A stretch of DNA of 41,148 nucleotides from CAYVFM01 sp964546375 (GTDB lineage Bacteria > Gemmatimonadota > Gemmatimonadetes > Palauibacterales > Palauibacteraceae). The translations under genes were made by a program, and so were the position numbers. Under the pieces are notes generated by a model. The model was not told where the DNA came from. It worked only from the letters and a program-made list of their open reading frames with translations, and searched no databases. This document shows positions 23,491 to 31,862 of this stretch, piece by piece. The stretch's first letter is position 1. The number at the start of each line of letters is the position of its first letter. The stretch is from the NCBI GenBank assembly GCA_964546375.1, contig CAZJJO010000006.1, forward strand, positions 1 through 41,148, given 5' to 3'.

Positions 23491-24225
23491 TCAGTGCGGT
23501 GCGTCGCGGTCGCCGAACCCGTCGTGGGCCTGCCGGAGCAGTCGGTCCACCGGCGACGACGGCTCCGGGAACAGGACGCGGTCGGAGACCCGGTTCAGGG
23601 TCTGCCGCAGCGGGACGAAGGCCTCGGCGGCGTCCCGGTACAGGTCCTCCAGGGCGTGCCGGCGTGCGTGGCGGTCGTCGGCCGCCATGCGGAAGCCCGT
23701 CCGCCCCATCGTCTCGTAGTAGTCCAGCCCCGGTCCCCCCTTCCGCCGCACCCGGGCGTCGATCCAGTCCGGGAACAGCCCCGAGAGCCAGAGCGCGAAG
23801 TTGCCCAGGTGCGCCCGCAGCAGGAAGGCCCGGCGTCCCTCGGCGCGGGTGAGGTCCTCCACGATGTCGACCAGGTAGCCGTACTCCCGGTCGTCGTGGT
23901 CGGCGATCCGACGGGCACGGCGGCCGAGCCCGAACTCCGCCACCACGGCGGTGACGTAGTCGGCGATGTTCCGGCTCTCGATCCCCGCCTCCAGGAGCGC
24001 GTGCCGGAGGAGGACGTAGAGGACCAGGCGGAGCGGGACGACCTCGACCCGCTCGGCGTCGAGCAGGCCCTCCAGGGTCTCGGAGCGGTCGAGGAGCCGG
24101 TCCAGCCCCTCCTCCTCCAGCGCCCGCTCCCAGCGCTCCCGGTCCTCCTCGTCGTCGGAGAGGAGCCGCAGGACCCAGCGGACCTCCTCGGGGCCGAAGG
24201 AGGCGCGGACGTCGGGCAGGATCAT
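23491..24225 (-). CDS. Conserved-looking protein of unknown function between rtcB and fur
   Basis: I do not recognise this 244-residue protein. It is all-alpha and highly charged, beginning MILPDVRASFGPEEVRWVLRLLS. Middle segments include LRLVLYVLLRHALLEAGI, YVTAVVAEFGLGRRA, YGYLVDIVEDL and FLLRAHLGNFALWLSGLFPDWI. Towards the C-terminus is KGGPGLDYYETMGRTGF, then AFVPLRQTLNRVSDRVLFPEP. There is no signal peptide and no cysteine; the hydrophobic stretches look like buried helices. Codon use and composition match the neighbours. It starts 79 bases after the rtcB stop on the same strand and may belong to that unit. Confidence 0.75.
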   Translation of the reverse strand: MILPDVRASFGPEEVRWVLRLLSDDEEDRERWERALEEEGLDRLLDRSETLEGLLDAERVEVVPLRLVLYVLLRHALLEAGIESRNIADYVTAVVAEFGLGRRARRIADHDDREYGYLVDIVEDLTRAEGRRAFLLRAHLGNFALWLSGLFPDWIDARVRRKGGPGLDYYETMGRTGFRMAADDRHARRHALEDLYRDAAEAFVPLRQTLNRVSDRVLFPEPSSPVDRLLRQAHDGFGDRDAPH

Positions 24226-24304
24226 CGGCGCCCCGGCCCTCCCGGGGATCCCGATCCGCCCGGGTCGGGCGGCGGCCCGTGCACGCGTCGGCGCTGCATG
24301 GCGC

Positions 24305-25744
24305 TCATCCTTTCACCACGCCGAGGGGACGCAGGCGGGCCACGGGCCGGCCGATCCCCGCGGCGGCGACGACGTCGATGACGTTCTTGACATCTTTATA
24401 GGCCTCGGGGACCTCCTCCGCCACCGTGCTGCGCTTGTCGGAGCGGACGTAGATGCCCTGGTCGCGGAACTCCCGGAAGAGGCTCCGGCCCTCGGTGTCC
24501 TTGCGCGACTGGGTGCGGCTCTTCAGCCGGCCCGCGCCGTGACAGCTCGAGCCGAAGGTCTCGCCGTAGCCCTCCGGGGTCCCGACGGCCACGTAGGAGT
24601 AGCGGCCCATGTCGCCGGGGACCAGCACCGGCTGGCCCGTCGCCCGGTAGCGGGCCGGCAGCTCGTCGTGGCCGGGCGGGAAGGCCCGGGTCGCCCCCTT
24701 GCGGTGCACGCAGACCCGGCGCGTCTCGCCGTCGACCTCGTGGTCCTCGAACTTGGCGATGTTGTGGCAGACGTCGTAGACGGTCCGCATGGACTCGGCG
24801 GCCGTGTCGCCGAAGAGCCGGGCGAAGACGCCTCGGGCCTTGTGCGCCATCATCTGCCGGTTGGCGAACGCGTAGTTGGCGCCGCAGGCCATGGCCCGGA
24901 GGTAGCGCTGGCCCTCCTCCGAGCGCACCGGCGCGCAGCAGAGCTGCCGGTCGGGGAGGTCGATGCCGTACTTCTCGGCCGCGTCGATCATGGTCTCCAG
25001 GTAGTCGTCGCACACCTGGTAGCCCAGCCCGCGCGAGCCCGAGTGGATCATGAAGGCGACCTTGCCGGGCTCCAGGCCGAAGGCCTCGGCGGCGGCCTCG
25101 TCGTAGACCTCCTCGACGGCCTGGACCTCGGCGAAGTGGTTGCCCGAGCCGAGGGTGCCGACCTGGTTCGTGCCGCGGTCCAGGGCCCGCTCGGAGAGAG
25201 CCCCGGGGTCGGCCCCCTCCAGCCGTCCCCCCGCCTCGATCGTCTCCAGGTCGTCGGCCCGGCCGTAGCCCCGCTCCACGAGCCAGCCGGCCCCCCGGCG
25301 GAGCAGCTCGGTCAGCTCGCCCCGGTCCAGCACCACGTCCGATCGGCTGGAGCCCACGCCGCTGGGCAGGGCGTGGAACAGGCCCTCGACCAGGGTCTCG
25401 ATCCGGTCGGCGGCGGAGCCGGCGTCCAGGTCGGAGCGGAGCAGCCGGACCCCGCAGTTGATGTCGTAGCCCACCCCGCCGGGGGAGATGACGCCGTCCT
25501 CGGCGTCGAAGGCGGCCACCCCGCCGATGGGGAAGCCGTAGCCCCAGTGGATGTCGGGCATCGCCAGCGAGTGCTTCACGATGCCGGGCAGGCAGGCCAC
25601 GTTGGCCACCTGCTGGAGGGCCTGGTCCTTCTCCAGGTCCCGCATGATCTCGTCGTCGGCGAAGACGAGGCCGTCGACCCGCATGTCGCCGTCGGCGGGG
25701 ATCCTCCAGCGGACCTCGTCGACGCGTCGGAGCTGGATCTCCAT
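24305..25744 (-). CDS. rtcB: RtcB RNA-splicing/repair ligase
   Basis: The 479-residue protein contains the RtcB motifs: MPDIHWGYGFPIGGVAAFD, then GGVGYDINCGVRLL (metal Asp and Cys), GTLGSGNHFAEVQ, MIHSGSRGLGYQVC (metal histidines) and GSSCHGAGRLKSR with the guanylylated His. It joins 2',3'-cyclic-phosphate (or 3'-phosphate) and 5'-OH RNA ends using GTP and manganese, acting in tRNA or rRNA repair in bacteria. The archease gene lies upstream on the same strand, a known partner that reactivates RtcB turnover. ATG 25744 matches the family start. The C-terminal region (EVPEAYKDVKNVIDVVAAAG) is complete. No rtcA or sigma54-type rtcR regulator is nearby. Confidence 0.95.
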   Translation of the reverse strand: MEIQLRRVDEVRWRIPADGDMRVDGLVFADDEIMRDLEKDQALQQVANVACLPGIVKHSLAMPDIHWGYGFPIGGVAAFDAEDGVISPGGVGYDINCGVRLLRSDLDAGSAADRIETLVEGLFHALPSGVGSSRSDVVLDRGELTELLRRGAGWLVERGYGRADDLETIEAGGRLEGADPGALSERALDRGTNQVGTLGSGNHFAEVQAVEEVYDEAAAEAFGLEPGKVAFMIHSGSRGLGYQVCDDYLETMIDAAEKYGIDLPDRQLCCAPVRSEEGQRYLRAMACGANYAFANRQMMAHKARGVFARLFGDTAAESMRTVYDVCHNIAKFEDHEVDGETRRVCVHRKGATRAFPPGHDELPARYRATGQPVLVPGDMGRYSYVAVGTPEGYGETFGSSCHGAGRLKSRTQSRKDTEGRSLFREFRDQGIYVRSDKRSTVAEEVPEAYKDVKNVIDVVAAAGIGRPVARLRPLGVVKG

Positions 25745-25891
25745 GGCTCGGCGCTCCGTCTCGGTGGGCTCGGGGATCGTCTCGTCCGGCGGGACCCGGC
25801 CGCTCGTCCGGCGGAACCGCGCCGCCCGGCGGGACGCGCCGCCCCGGCGCCCCGCCGCCGGGACGCGGGGCGGGACGGCTCCCGGGTCGAC
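25745..25891 (-). promoter_or_regulatory. Archease-rtcB gap with direct repeats and hairpin
   Basis: CTCGTCCGGCGGGACC (25781-25796) and CTCGTCCGGCGGAACC (25803-25818) differ at one base and are spaced 22 bases apart, about two helical turns. A hairpin GCCCCGC (25849-25855)/GCGGGGC (25865-25871) lies just after the archease stop. These may terminate archease and control rtcB; this is inference. Confidence 0.4.
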
Positions 25892-26401
25892 TTATACGTC
25901 CAGCACCACCCGGGCGTGCCAGCCCTCCTCCTCGCGGGCCACCCGCAGGCCGTGGTAGGTGACGCCCTTGATCTCCCGGGCGGGCCCCTCGGCGGAGACG
26001 GGCCGCCAGCGGACCTCCGCCCGGAGCGCGGCCTCCTCGCCGCCCTCCGGCGGGCGGACCTCCCGGACCCGGGCCTCCGGCACCTCCCCCTCGGCCATGG
26101 CGCGGGCCAGCAGCTCGCGGAGCCAGTGGACCAGCAGCCGCTCCAGGTCCGGGCGGGCCAGGCGGACGGGCTCGAAGCGGGACCGGTCGCCCCGCCTCCC
26201 GCCGCCGGCGCCGACCTCCGCGTCGCCGCCCGCGGCTCCGCCCTCCGCCGCGGCGGGCCCGTCCTCGTCGGGGGCCGCCTCGGCCCCGAGGGCCTCGACG
26301 AGCCCCCGCGCCGCGCCCTCGAACAGGCCCTCCAGGGCGGGGGCCCGGACCTCGAAGCCGACGTCGGCGGTGTGGGACAGCTCCCCGAGGCGATGGGTCA
26401 T
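25892..26401 (-). CDS. Archease
   Basis: The 169-residue protein begins MTHRLGELSHTADVGFEVRAP, the archease signature with metal-binding His/Asp of HTADVG. It ends GVTYHGLRVAREEEGWHARVVLDV with the conserved KGVTYH segment and the C-terminal metal Asp. Archease speeds and restores guanylylation of RtcB and widens its nucleotide use. Residues ~40-75 are a Gly/Ala/Asp-rich insertion not present in typical ~140-residue archeases, probably a flexible loop. The ATG at 26401 begins the conserved motif; no strong Shine-Dalgarno sequence. It is first of the leftward run; the DUF192 lipoprotein gene diverges 117 bases away. Confidence 0.9.
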   Translation of the reverse strand: MTHRLGELSHTADVGFEVRAPALEGLFEGAARGLVEALGAEAAPDEDGPAAAEGGAAGGDAEVGAGGGRRGDRSRFEPVRLARPDLERLLVHWLRELLARAMAEGEVPEARVREVRPPEGGEEAALRAEVRWRPVSAEGPAREIKGVTYHGLRVAREEEGWHARVVLDV

Positions 26402-26518
26402 GGCGTGGAGAACGGGGGGCAAGGCCGGTGCCAGCGAGGGGCGTCGGCGCCGCTCCGGCGTCTCCCTTGCATGACGGGTCGCCCGGAGCCCCGACCGACG
26501 CCCGACGGAGGTGACAGG

Positions 26519-27076
26519 GTGCGATCCCCGACGAAGATCCCGGTCCTCGGCGCCCTGCTGGCCGTGACGGCCCTGGCGGTCCTCGCCGCGTGCGGCGACG
26601 CCGGGGCGGACGGGTCCGGGGCCCCCGACGGCGAGCCGGCGGCGCAGGCGGTCCCGGACACGGCCGGGCCCGCCGCCGACACCGCCGACGCCGGATCCGA
26701 CCGCGCCGACCGGGACGCCGACCGGCGGCCCACCACGAGGCTCCGGGTCGCCGGCCACGAGGTCCGGGCCGAGGTGGCCGACAGCGAGTCGGAGCGGAGG
26801 CGGGGGCTGATGGGCCGGGACTCCCTGCCCGAGGACCACGGCATGCTCTTCGTCTATCCCGAGCAGCGGACCCTCTCCTTCTGGATGCGCAACACGAAGA
26901 TCCCGCTGGACATCGCCTTCGCCGACCGCCGGGGGATCATCGTGGACGTCCAGACGATGGAGCCGGAGTCGGAGGAGCTGCACCGCTCGGGCCGGCCGGC
27001 GAAGTACGCCCTGGAGATGGCGGCCGGCTGGTTCGAGGCCCACGGCGTGAGGGTGGGCGACCAGATCGAGTTCTGA
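26519..27076 (+). CDS. DUF192-family lipoprotein
   Basis: The 185-residue protein has a signal peptide with lipobox LAAC (Cys25), then an Asp/Ala/Gly-rich linker to ~75. The DUF192 domain has ESERRRGLMGRDSLPEDHGMLFVYP, then SFWMRNTKIPLDIAFAD and ALEMAAGWFEAHGVRVGDQIEF at the end. DUF192 proteins are small beta barrels of unknown reaction, often exported. The start is GTG 26519 with GGAGG at 26507-26511 seven bases upstream; an in-frame ATG at 26471 lacks an RBS and would place extra polar residues before the signal peptide. fumC follows after 131 bases. Confidence 0.9.
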   Translation: MRSPTKIPVLGALLAVTALAVLAACGDAGADGSGAPDGEPAAQAVPDTAGPAADTADAGSDRADRDADRRPTTRLRVAGHEVRAEVADSESERRRGLMGRDSLPEDHGMLFVYPEQRTLSFWMRNTKIPLDIAFADRRGIIVDVQTMEPESEELHRSGRPAKYALEMAAGWFEAHGVRVGDQIEF

Positions 27077-27207
27077 CCGGACGTCCCCGACCCCCGGCCG
27101 GCGTCCGCCCTCCCCGGGGCGGCATTGGCCCGGGCCGGCCGCGCGGCAGCAGGGCGTCCGGACCGACGCGAGCGAGAGACGCCGACACCGCCACCGAGGA
27201 CCCGACC

Positions 27208-28611
27208 ATGGCCGACACACGCGTCGAGCGCGACTCGATGGGCGAGGTGGAGATCCCCGCCGACCGCCTCTACGGTGCCCAGACCGAGCGGGCGCGCCGG
27301 AACTTCCCCATCAGCCGGCTCCGCTTCGACCGGCGCTTCCTCCGGGCCCTGGGCCGGGTCAAGGCCTCGGCGGCCGAGGTGAACCGGGAGCTCGGCCTCC
27401 TGGACGAGGAGCGGGCCGGGGCCATCCGTAAGGCGGCCCTGGAGGTGGCCGAGGGGGAGCTGGACGACCACTTCGTGCTGGACGTCTTCCAGACCGGCTC
27501 GGGTACCTCGACGAACATGAACGCCAACGAGGTGATCGCGAACCGGGCCATCCAGATCCTGGGCGGCGAGGTGGGCAGCCGGGAGCCGGTCCATCCCAAC
27601 GACCACGTCAACCTGGGCCAGTCCAGCAACGACGTGATCCCCACCGCCTGCCACGTGGCCGCCCTGGCGGCGCTGGAGGAAGAGCTGGTGCCGGCCCTGC
27701 GCGGCCTGCGGGACGCCCTGCGCGAGAAGGCGGAGGCGTTCGACGACGTCCCCAAGGCCGGACGCACCCACCTGCAGGACGCGACACCGGTCCGCCTGGG
27801 ACAGGAGGTCTCCGGGTGGGCGAGCCAGGTGGAGCACGGGCTGGAGCGGGTGGCGAAGGTGCGCGACTCGCTGGGGGAGCTGGCCATCGGGGGCACGGCG
27901 GTGGGCACCGGGCTGAACACCCACCCCGAGTTCGGGCGCCGCATGGCCGCCCGGCTCAGCGAGCGGACGGGGGTCGCCTTCACCGAGGCCGAGAACCACT
28001 TCGAGGCGCAGGCGGCCCGGGACGCCATGGTCGAGGCCAGCGGCGCGCTGAAGACGGTGGCGGTCAGCCTGATGAAGATCGCCAACGACGTCCGCTGGCT
28101 CTCCTCGGGCCCGCGGACCGGCATCGGCGAGCTGGACCTGCCCGCCGTCCAGCCGGGCTCCTCGATCATGCCGGGCAAGATCAACCCGGTGATGGCCGAG
28201 TCGGTGTGCCAGGTCGCCGCCCAGGTGATCGGAAACGACGCCGCGATCACCACCGGCGGCCAGCACGGCAACTTCGAGCTGAACGTCATGATCCCGGTGA
28301 TGGCCCACAACCTCCTGGAGTCCATCGAGATCCTGGCCAACGTCAGCCGGGAGTTCACCGAGCGCTGCGTCCGGGGCATGGAGGCGGACGAGGCCCGCTG
28401 CCGGCGGAACGCCGAGTCCACCGCGGCGCTGGCCACGGCCCTGGCCCCGCACGTCGGCTACGACGCGGCCGCCGAGGTGGCCAAGGCGTCGCTGGAGCAG
28501 GACCGCACCCTGCGCGAGGTGGTGCTGGAGCGGGGCCTGCTGGACGAGGAGGAGCTGGACCGGATCCTGGACTTCCGGAAGATGACCGAGCCCGGCATCC
28601 CGGGCGGCTGA
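27208..28611 (+). CDS. fumC: Class II fumarate hydratase
   Basis: The 467-residue protein is full-length. It starts with the DSMGEVEIPADRLYGAQTERA region of the fumarase/aspartase superfamily. Motifs are TGSGTSTNMNANEVIANRA, PNDHVNLGQSSNDVIPTA (substrate site), KAGRTHLQDATPVRLGQE with the catalytic-base His, and the signature GSSIMPGKINPV in the mobile loop. GELAIGGTAVGTGLNTHP favours fumarase over aspartase. It interconverts fumarate and malate in the TCA cycle, iron-independently, as a tetramer. GAGGA lies eight bases before the ATG. It is downstream of the DUF192 gene and upstream of the DPP IV gene. Confidence 0.95.
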   Translation: MADTRVERDSMGEVEIPADRLYGAQTERARRNFPISRLRFDRRFLRALGRVKASAAEVNRELGLLDEERAGAIRKAALEVAEGELDDHFVLDVFQTGSGTSTNMNANEVIANRAIQILGGEVGSREPVHPNDHVNLGQSSNDVIPTACHVAALAALEEELVPALRGLRDALREKAEAFDDVPKAGRTHLQDATPVRLGQEVSGWASQVEHGLERVAKVRDSLGELAIGGTAVGTGLNTHPEFGRRMAARLSERTGVAFTEAENHFEAQAARDAMVEASGALKTVAVSLMKIANDVRWLSSGPRTGIGELDLPAVQPGSSIMPGKINPVMAESVCQVAAQVIGNDAAITTGGQHGNFELNVMIPVMAHNLLESIEILANVSREFTERCVRGMEADEARCRRNAESTAALATALAPHVGYDAAAEVAKASLEQDRTLREVVLERGLLDEEELDRILDFRKMTEPGIPGG

Positions 28612-28697
28612 CGCGGAGCCCCCGGCCCGCCTCGGAGCCCGGCCGGGAGCCACCCGCCGGCGTCGTCGTCCGCGCCCTCCCCGGTGTCGCCCGATCG

Positions 28698-28725
28698 CGT
28701 CTCCGCGGAAACGTCTCCGCGGAAA
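28698..28725 (+). repeat. Tandem palindromic 14-mer upstream of DPP IV gene
   Basis: Two perfect tandem copies of CGTCTCCGCGGAAA (28698-28711 and 28712-28725), each containing the palindrome TCCGCGGA. They lie ~150 bases before the DPP IV start, in the 264-base gap after fumC. Spacing of 14 bases puts the two palindromes on different helix faces. A candidate operator or regulator site. Confidence 0.5.
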
Positions 28726-28875
28726 CGCCCTGGCCCCCCGGAGCTGCCGCCGTCGCCCGGGACCGTCCCACGGCGGCTTGACCCCGCCGGCCAGCGGGCC
28801 CGATCTTCTTCCCCTCTTCGCCCGTACGCTCCGACGCCCGACCGTCGTCGACCACCGCCCCACGGGAGCCCGACC

Positions 28876-31149
28876 ATGCGACGCCGATCCTCCTGCCTCC
28901 CCGCGCCGGCCGCCCTCGCCGCGTCGCTCGCCCTGCTCCTCGCCCTGGCTCCGGCCCGGCCCCTGCTCGCGCAGGAGGCGGCGGCCCCGGCGCAGGAGAG
29001 GGCCGGCGAGCTCACGGTGGAGCGCATCCACGGCACCGCCGAGCTCCGGGCCGAGCGCTTCCAGGGCCAGTGGCGGGCGGACGGCGAGTCCTGGACCGTG
29101 GTGGAGCAGGACGACGAGGGCCGGGACGAGCTGTGGGAGGTGGAGGCGGCCACGGGCGAGCGCGAGCGGCTGATCGCCGCCGACGAGCTGGTGCCGGAGG
29201 ACGGGTCCGAGCCGATCTCCGTCTACGACCACGAGTTCTCGCCCGACGGCCGCTACGTGCTGATCTTCACCGACGCCCAGCGGGTGTGGCGGGACCGCAC
29301 GAAGGGCCGCTACCACGTCTTCGACCTGACGACGCGGAAGCTGCAGCCGGTGAGCCGGAAGCCGGGCTGGCAGATGTTCGCCAAGTTCGGGCCCGACTCC
29401 CGGCGGGTGGCCTTCGTCCGGGACCACGACATCCACGTCACCGAGCTCGCGACCGGGGAGGAGCGGGCCCTGACCACCTCGGGGTCGGAGGACACGATCA
29501 ACGGGACCACCGACTGGGTCTACGAGGAGGAGCTGGGGCTCAGGGACGCCTTCCGCTGGAGCCCCGACGGGACCCGGATCGCCTACTGGCAGCTCGACCG
29601 GAGCCCCATCCCGCCCTTCTACCTGGTGGACGAGACGAAGCTCTACCCTGAGCTCAATCCGGTCCGCTATCCGAAGGCCGGGACGGAGAACTCGGAGGTC
29701 CGGGTCGGGGTCCGAAGCCTCGAGGGCGGGGGGACCACCTGGTTCGACGTCGGGGATCCGGAGTACGTCCCCCGGATGGACTGGGTGGACGAGGAGACGG
29801 TCTGGATCCAGACGCTGAACCGGCACCAGGACCGGCTGGAGCTGCGGCTCGGCGACCCCTCGGACGGCTCCACCCGGACGGTGCTGGCCGAGACCGACTC
29901 GGCCTGGGTGGACGTGGACGACGACCTGACCTGGGTGGACGGGGGCCAGCGCTTCGTCTGGTCCAGCATGCGGGACGGCTGGAACCACCTCTACCTGTAC
30001 GAGCGCGACGGGACGCCGGTGCGGACGATCACCGACTTCCCGGCCGACGTCACCACCTTCCACGGGGTGAGCGAGGCGGACGACGGGACGGCCCACGCCT
30101 GGTTCACCGCCGCCCGGCCGACGCCCTACCGCCGGTCGGTGGGGAAGGCGCCGCTGGAGGATCCGGACGAGGTGTCCTGGGTCGCCTCCGCCTCGGACGA
30201 CCCGGGCCAGGGCCTGCACGCCGCCGACGTCGCCCCGGGCGGCGGGTGGTTCGTGGACACGCGCTCCTCCACGGGGGTGCCGCCGGTGGCGGAGCTGAAG
30301 GACGCCGAGGGCAGGACGGTCCGGACGCTGGTGGACAACGCCGAGCTGAAGGCCCGGGTGGACTCCCTGGAGCTGGGGGAGAGCCGCTTTTTCCAGGTGA
30401 CCGCGGCCGACGGGACCACGGCGCTCAACGCCTGGCGGATCACGCCGCCGGCCTTCGACTCGACCGCGGCCCATCCAGTGCTGATGTACGTCTACGGCGG
30501 CCCGGGCGTCCAGACGGTGATGGACGGATGGGGCGGGTCGCGCTGGCTCTGGCACCAGCTCATGGCCCGGAAAGGCTTCGTGGTGGTGAGCGTGGACAAC
30601 CGCGGTACCGGCGGCCGGGGGCGGGACTTCTACAAGCAGGTCTACCTGCGGTTGGGCCAGCTCGAGACCGCCGACCAGCTCGCCGCCGCCCGCCGGATCG
30701 GCGAGCGCTCCTGGGCCGACGCCGACCGGATGGGGATCTGGGGCTGGAGCTACGGCGGGTACATGACCCTGCTCACCACCCTGCAGGGGGAGGGGGCGCT
30801 GGCGGCGGGCGCGTCGGTGGCGCCGGTGACCCACTGGAAGCTCTACGACACGATCTACACGGAGCGCTACATGCGGACCCCCGCCGAGAACCCGGAGGGC
30901 TATCGGAAGGGCGCGCCGCTGAACCACGCCGCGAAGCTGGACGCCGAGCTGCTGATCGTGCACGGGACGGGCGACGACAACGTCCATCCGCAGAACACGA
31001 CGCTGATGGTGCAGGCGCTGGAGCAGGCGAACGAGCAGTTCCGGATGCGGATCTATCCGAACAAGACCCACGCGATCGGGGGCGCCACGAACCAGGTGAA
31101 CCTCCACGGGCTCCTGACGGACTTCTTCGTCGAGGAGCTCGGCGGGTAG
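28876..31149 (+). CDS. Exported dipeptidyl-peptidase IV (S9B family)
   Basis: The 757-residue protein has a signal peptide (~1-33, ending near LLAQ). The N-terminal eight-bladed propeller runs to ~500 and includes DWVYEEELGL with Glu217-Glu218, the pair that grips the substrate's free amino end in DPP IV. The alpha/beta-hydrolase domain has YGGPGVQTV, GWSYGGY with nucleophile Ser625, GTGDDNVHPQ with Asp700 and NKTHAI with His732. It removes X-Pro (or X-Ala) dipeptides from peptide N-termini in the periplasm. The start at 28876 has GGGAG seven bases upstream. Intact triad and Glu pair mean it should be active. queE follows after 61 bases. Confidence 0.95.
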   Translation: MRRRSSCLPAPAALAASLALLLALAPARPLLAQEAAAPAQERAGELTVERIHGTAELRAERFQGQWRADGESWTVVEQDDEGRDELWEVEAATGERERLIAADELVPEDGSEPISVYDHEFSPDGRYVLIFTDAQRVWRDRTKGRYHVFDLTTRKLQPVSRKPGWQMFAKFGPDSRRVAFVRDHDIHVTELATGEERALTTSGSEDTINGTTDWVYEEELGLRDAFRWSPDGTRIAYWQLDRSPIPPFYLVDETKLYPELNPVRYPKAGTENSEVRVGVRSLEGGGTTWFDVGDPEYVPRMDWVDEETVWIQTLNRHQDRLELRLGDPSDGSTRTVLAETDSAWVDVDDDLTWVDGGQRFVWSSMRDGWNHLYLYERDGTPVRTITDFPADVTTFHGVSEADDGTAHAWFTAARPTPYRRSVGKAPLEDPDEVSWVASASDDPGQGLHAADVAPGGGWFVDTRSSTGVPPVAELKDAEGRTVRTLVDNAELKARVDSLELGESRFFQVTAADGTTALNAWRITPPAFDSTAAHPVLMYVYGGPGVQTVMDGWGGSRWLWHQLMARKGFVVVSVDNRGTGGRGRDFYKQVYLRLGQLETADQLAAARRIGERSWADADRMGIWGWSYGGYMTLLTTLQGEGALAAGASVAPVTHWKLYDTIYTERYMRTPAENPEGYRKGAPLNHAAKLDAELLIVHGTGDDNVHPQNTTLMVQALEQANEQFRMRIYPNKTHAIGGATNQVNLHGLLTDFFVEELGG

Positions 31150-31210
31150 GAGCCCGGGCCCCGCGCCCGCTCCGAACCCCGGGGGCCGGGCCCGGTATCA
31201 CCCACCGGCC

Positions 31211-31852
31211 ATGCGGATCACCGAGATCTTCCACTCCGTGCAGGGCGAGTCCACCCGGGCCGGCTGGCCCTGCGTCTTCGTCCGCACCACGGGCTGCAAC
31301 CTCCGCTGCGTCTGGTGCGACACCGCCTACTCCTTCCACGGCGGCGTTGAGATGACCGTCGGGGAAATCGTCGACGAGGTCGAGCGGGTCGGCGACGGCT
31401 GCCGGCTGGTCGAGATCACCGGCGGTGAGCCCTTGCTCCAGCACGACATCGGCGAGCTGGCGGAGGCGCTGCTGGACCGGGGCCACGAGGTGCTGTGCGA
31501 GACCTCGGGCAGCGTGCCGGTGGACCGGGTGCCGGAGGAGGTCGTGATGATCATGGACCTCAAGGCGCCGGGCAGCGGCGAGGCGGAGGCCAACGACTGG
31601 ACGAACCTGGAGCGGCTCGACCCGGACCGGGACGAGCTCAAGTTCGTCCTGGCCGACCGGGAGGACTACGGGTGGGCGGCCCGCCAGCTCCGGGAGCGGG
31701 ACCTCGATCGCTTCACCGTCCACTTCTCGCCGGTCCACGGCGAGCTGGACCGGCGGACCCTGGCCGAGTGGATCCTGGAGGACGGCCTGGACGTCCGGCT
31801 GAACCTCCAGCTCCACAAGTTCGTCTGGGATCCGGAGACGAAGGGGGTGTAG
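31211..31852 (+). CDS. queE: 7-carboxy-7-deazaguanine synthase
   Basis: The 213-residue radical-SAM protein begins MRITEIFHSVQGESTRAGWPCVF, the QueE opening. It has the cluster motif CNLRCVWC (Cys29, Cys33, Cys36) followed by DTAYSF, and VEITGGEPLL, the GGE SAM-binding motif. Later DLKAPGSGE and FSPVHG match the family. It converts 6-carboxytetrahydropterin to 7-carboxy-7-deazaguanine in queuosine precursor synthesis. No queC, queD or queF is adjacent in this window. A -10-like TATCAC at 31197-31202 lies shortly before the ATG. Its stop is ten bases from that of the convergent AraC-type regulator. Confidence 0.93.
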   Translation: MRITEIFHSVQGESTRAGWPCVFVRTTGCNLRCVWCDTAYSFHGGVEMTVGEIVDEVERVGDGCRLVEITGGEPLLQHDIGELAEALLDRGHEVLCETSGSVPVDRVPEEVVMIMDLKAPGSGEAEANDWTNLERLDPDRDELKFVLADREDYGWAARQLRERDLDRFTVHFSPVHGELDRRTLAEWILEDGLDVRLNLQLHKFVWDPETKGV

Positions 31853-31862
31853 CGGGGGCCCG

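Noticed and set aside
26854..31107. 1417-codon minus-strand frame opposite fumC and the DPP IV gene
   Set aside because: Antisense of two well-identified enzymes; no domain and no RBS.
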